Positions 4,647 through 5,528 of a stretch of DNA of 5,528 bases are shown piece after piece. Location of the stretch: NCBI GenBank assembly GCA_031177735.1, contig JAPSKJ010000167.1, forward strand, positions 1 through 5,528, given 5' to 3'. How positions within the stretch are numbered: the first letter of the stretch is position 1; each line of letters opens with the position of its first letter. A program made the translations under genes and the position numbers. The DNA is from Nocardioides sp. (GTDB lineage: Bacteria > Actinomycetota > Actinomycetes > Propionibacteriales > Nocardioidaceae). Below the pieces are notes generated by a model, which saw nothing but the letters and a program-made list of their open reading frames with translations, was not told the DNA's origin and ran no database searches.

Positions 4647-5528
4647 ATGACCACGGCACCCCAGTCCACGACAGCAGCCACATCCGGCACGACGGCACCG
4701 CCGGCCATCTCGGTCCGCGGCCTGCGCCGCAGCTACGGCGACTTCGAGGCCGTCCGTGGCGTCGACCTCGAGGTGCCGGCCGGCTCGGTCACCGCCCTCC
4801 TCGGCACCAACGGCGCCGGCAAGACCTCCACCCTGGAGGCGATCGAGGGGCTCGGTGGCCGCAGCGCCGGCACGGTCCGGATCCTCGGCCTCGACCCGGT
4901 CGCCGACCGGGCCGCCGTCCGCCGCTCCACCGGCATCCTGCTGCAGCGCAGCGGCTTCGCCGGCGACCTCACCGTGCGCGAGACGCTCCAGATGTGGGCC
5001 AGCACGGTCACCGACCCCCGGCCGGTCGCGGAGTCGCTCGGCCTGCTGCGGCTCGACGCGCGCGCCGGTGTCCGCGTGGCGGCGCTGTCCGGTGGGGAGC
5101 AGCGCCGCCTCGACATCGCCTGCACGCTGATGGGCCGTCCCCAGGTCCTCTTCCTCGACGAGCCGACCACCGGCCTGGACCCCGAGAGCCGGCGCGACCT
5201 GTGGGAGCTGATCCGCGCCCTGCGCGACACCGGCGCGACGGTCGTGCTGTGCACGCACTACCTCGAGGAGGCCGAGTCGTTGGCCGATCGGATCGAGATC
5301 ATGCACGCGGGCCGGATCGTCCGCTCGGGCACCCCGGCCCAGATCGTGGCCGGACACCCCTCGCGCATCACCTTCCGCACGCCCTACGACGGCATCCCGG
5401 ACCTCGGCGGGCGAGACCCACGTGTCCGCCGGGTGCTGGAGTCCGGCGGCACGACCACCCTGGAGACCGACGACCTCCAGCACACCCTGACCGTGCTGCT
5501 CGACGCAGCCGCCGCCGGCGGCCTGCGC
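4647..5528 (+). CDS. ABC-2-type (DrrA-like) exporter ATP-binding protein, 3'-truncated
   Basis: The frame runs from ATG 4647 to the window end without a stop, giving 294 residues; relatives have about 300-330, so only a short tail is missing. After a Ser/Thr/Ala/Pro-rich stretch (1-20) comes one complete ABC ATPase domain. It contains the A-loop Y30, Walker A GTNGAGKT (53-60, with T in place of the usual P at 54), Q-loop Q100, signature LSGGEQRR (148-155), Walker B VLFLDE (167-172), D-loop GLDPESR and switch H204. The GILLQRSGF and THYLEEAE segments place it with the drug, antibiotic or polysaccharide exporters of the DrrA/CcmA type (COG1131). These ATPases energise a separate ABC-2 membrane permease, which most likely follows beyond the window. 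All catalytic residues are present, so it should be active. The substrate cannot be told. No other in-frame start with a better ribosome binding site was seen. Confidence 0.93.
   Translation, partial: MTTAPQSTTAATSGTTAPPAISVRGLRRSYGDFEAVRGVDLEVPAGSVTALLGTNGAGKTSTLEAIEGLGGRSAGTVRILGLDPVADRAAVRRSTGILLQRSGFAGDLTVRETLQMWASTVTDPRPVAESLGLLRLDARAGVRVAALSGGEQRRLDIACTLMGRPQVLFLDEPTTGLDPESRRDLWELIRALRDTGATVVLCTHYLEEAESLADRIEIMHAGRIVRSGTPAQIVAGHPSRITFRTPYDGIPDLGGRDPRVRRVLESGGTTTLETDDLQHTLTVLLDAAAAGGLR

Noticed and set aside
4548..5483. Minus-strand open frame of 311 codons opposite the ABC ATPase
   Set aside because: The plus strand shows all ABC motifs in order. The minus-strand product is low-complexity and starts inside non-coding sequence.

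Overview
The window is very GC-rich DNA with strong G/C bias at third codon positions. It encodes an LVIVD-repeat protein, a DUF1684 protein and an ACT-GNAT fusion, and it has U-less terminator hairpins and GTG start use. Together these point to a high-GC actinobacterium, probably Nocardioides or a relative. That assignment is inferred from style and gene content; no marker gene is present. All five protein-coding genes look intact where complete, and there are no frameshifts, RNA genes, mobile elements or CRISPR arrays.

Layout: (1) Positions 1-1152 (+) are the 3' part of a secreted-type LVIVD-repeat beta-propeller gene. It is followed by a strong hairpin at 1166-1202 that pairs fully only in the plus-strand transcript. 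(2) Positions 1242-2045 (+) are a cytosolic DUF1684 protein starting at GTG, with its ribosome binding site inside a small palindrome. (3) Positions 2068-3564 (-) converge on it across 22 bp. This gene encodes a polytopic membrane protein resembling GT-C (ArnT/PMT-like) glycosyltransferases. (4) A 61-bp divergent intergenic region (3565-3625) carries a minus-strand promoter that would give a near-leaderless mRNA, overlapped by two GTAAC half-sites one helical turn apart. (5) Positions 3626-4537 (+) are an ACT-linker-GNAT fusion, probably an amino-acid-sensing acetyltransferase. (6) The next intergenic region (4538-4646) holds a perfect 12+12-bp palindrome. (7) Positions 4647-5528 (+) are a DrrA-type ABC exporter ATPase that runs off the window end.

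The genes do not form one obvious pathway. Two (the propeller and the membrane glycosyltransferase-like protein) act at or outside the membrane, two are cytosolic (DUF1684 and ACT-GNAT), and the ABC ATPase probably begins an export operon whose permease lies beyond the window. I see no clearly new multi-gene system. The points most worth following are the regulatory architecture of the two intergenic regions around the ACT-GNAT gene, the unassigned linker inside that protein, and the Cys/His pattern of the propeller.
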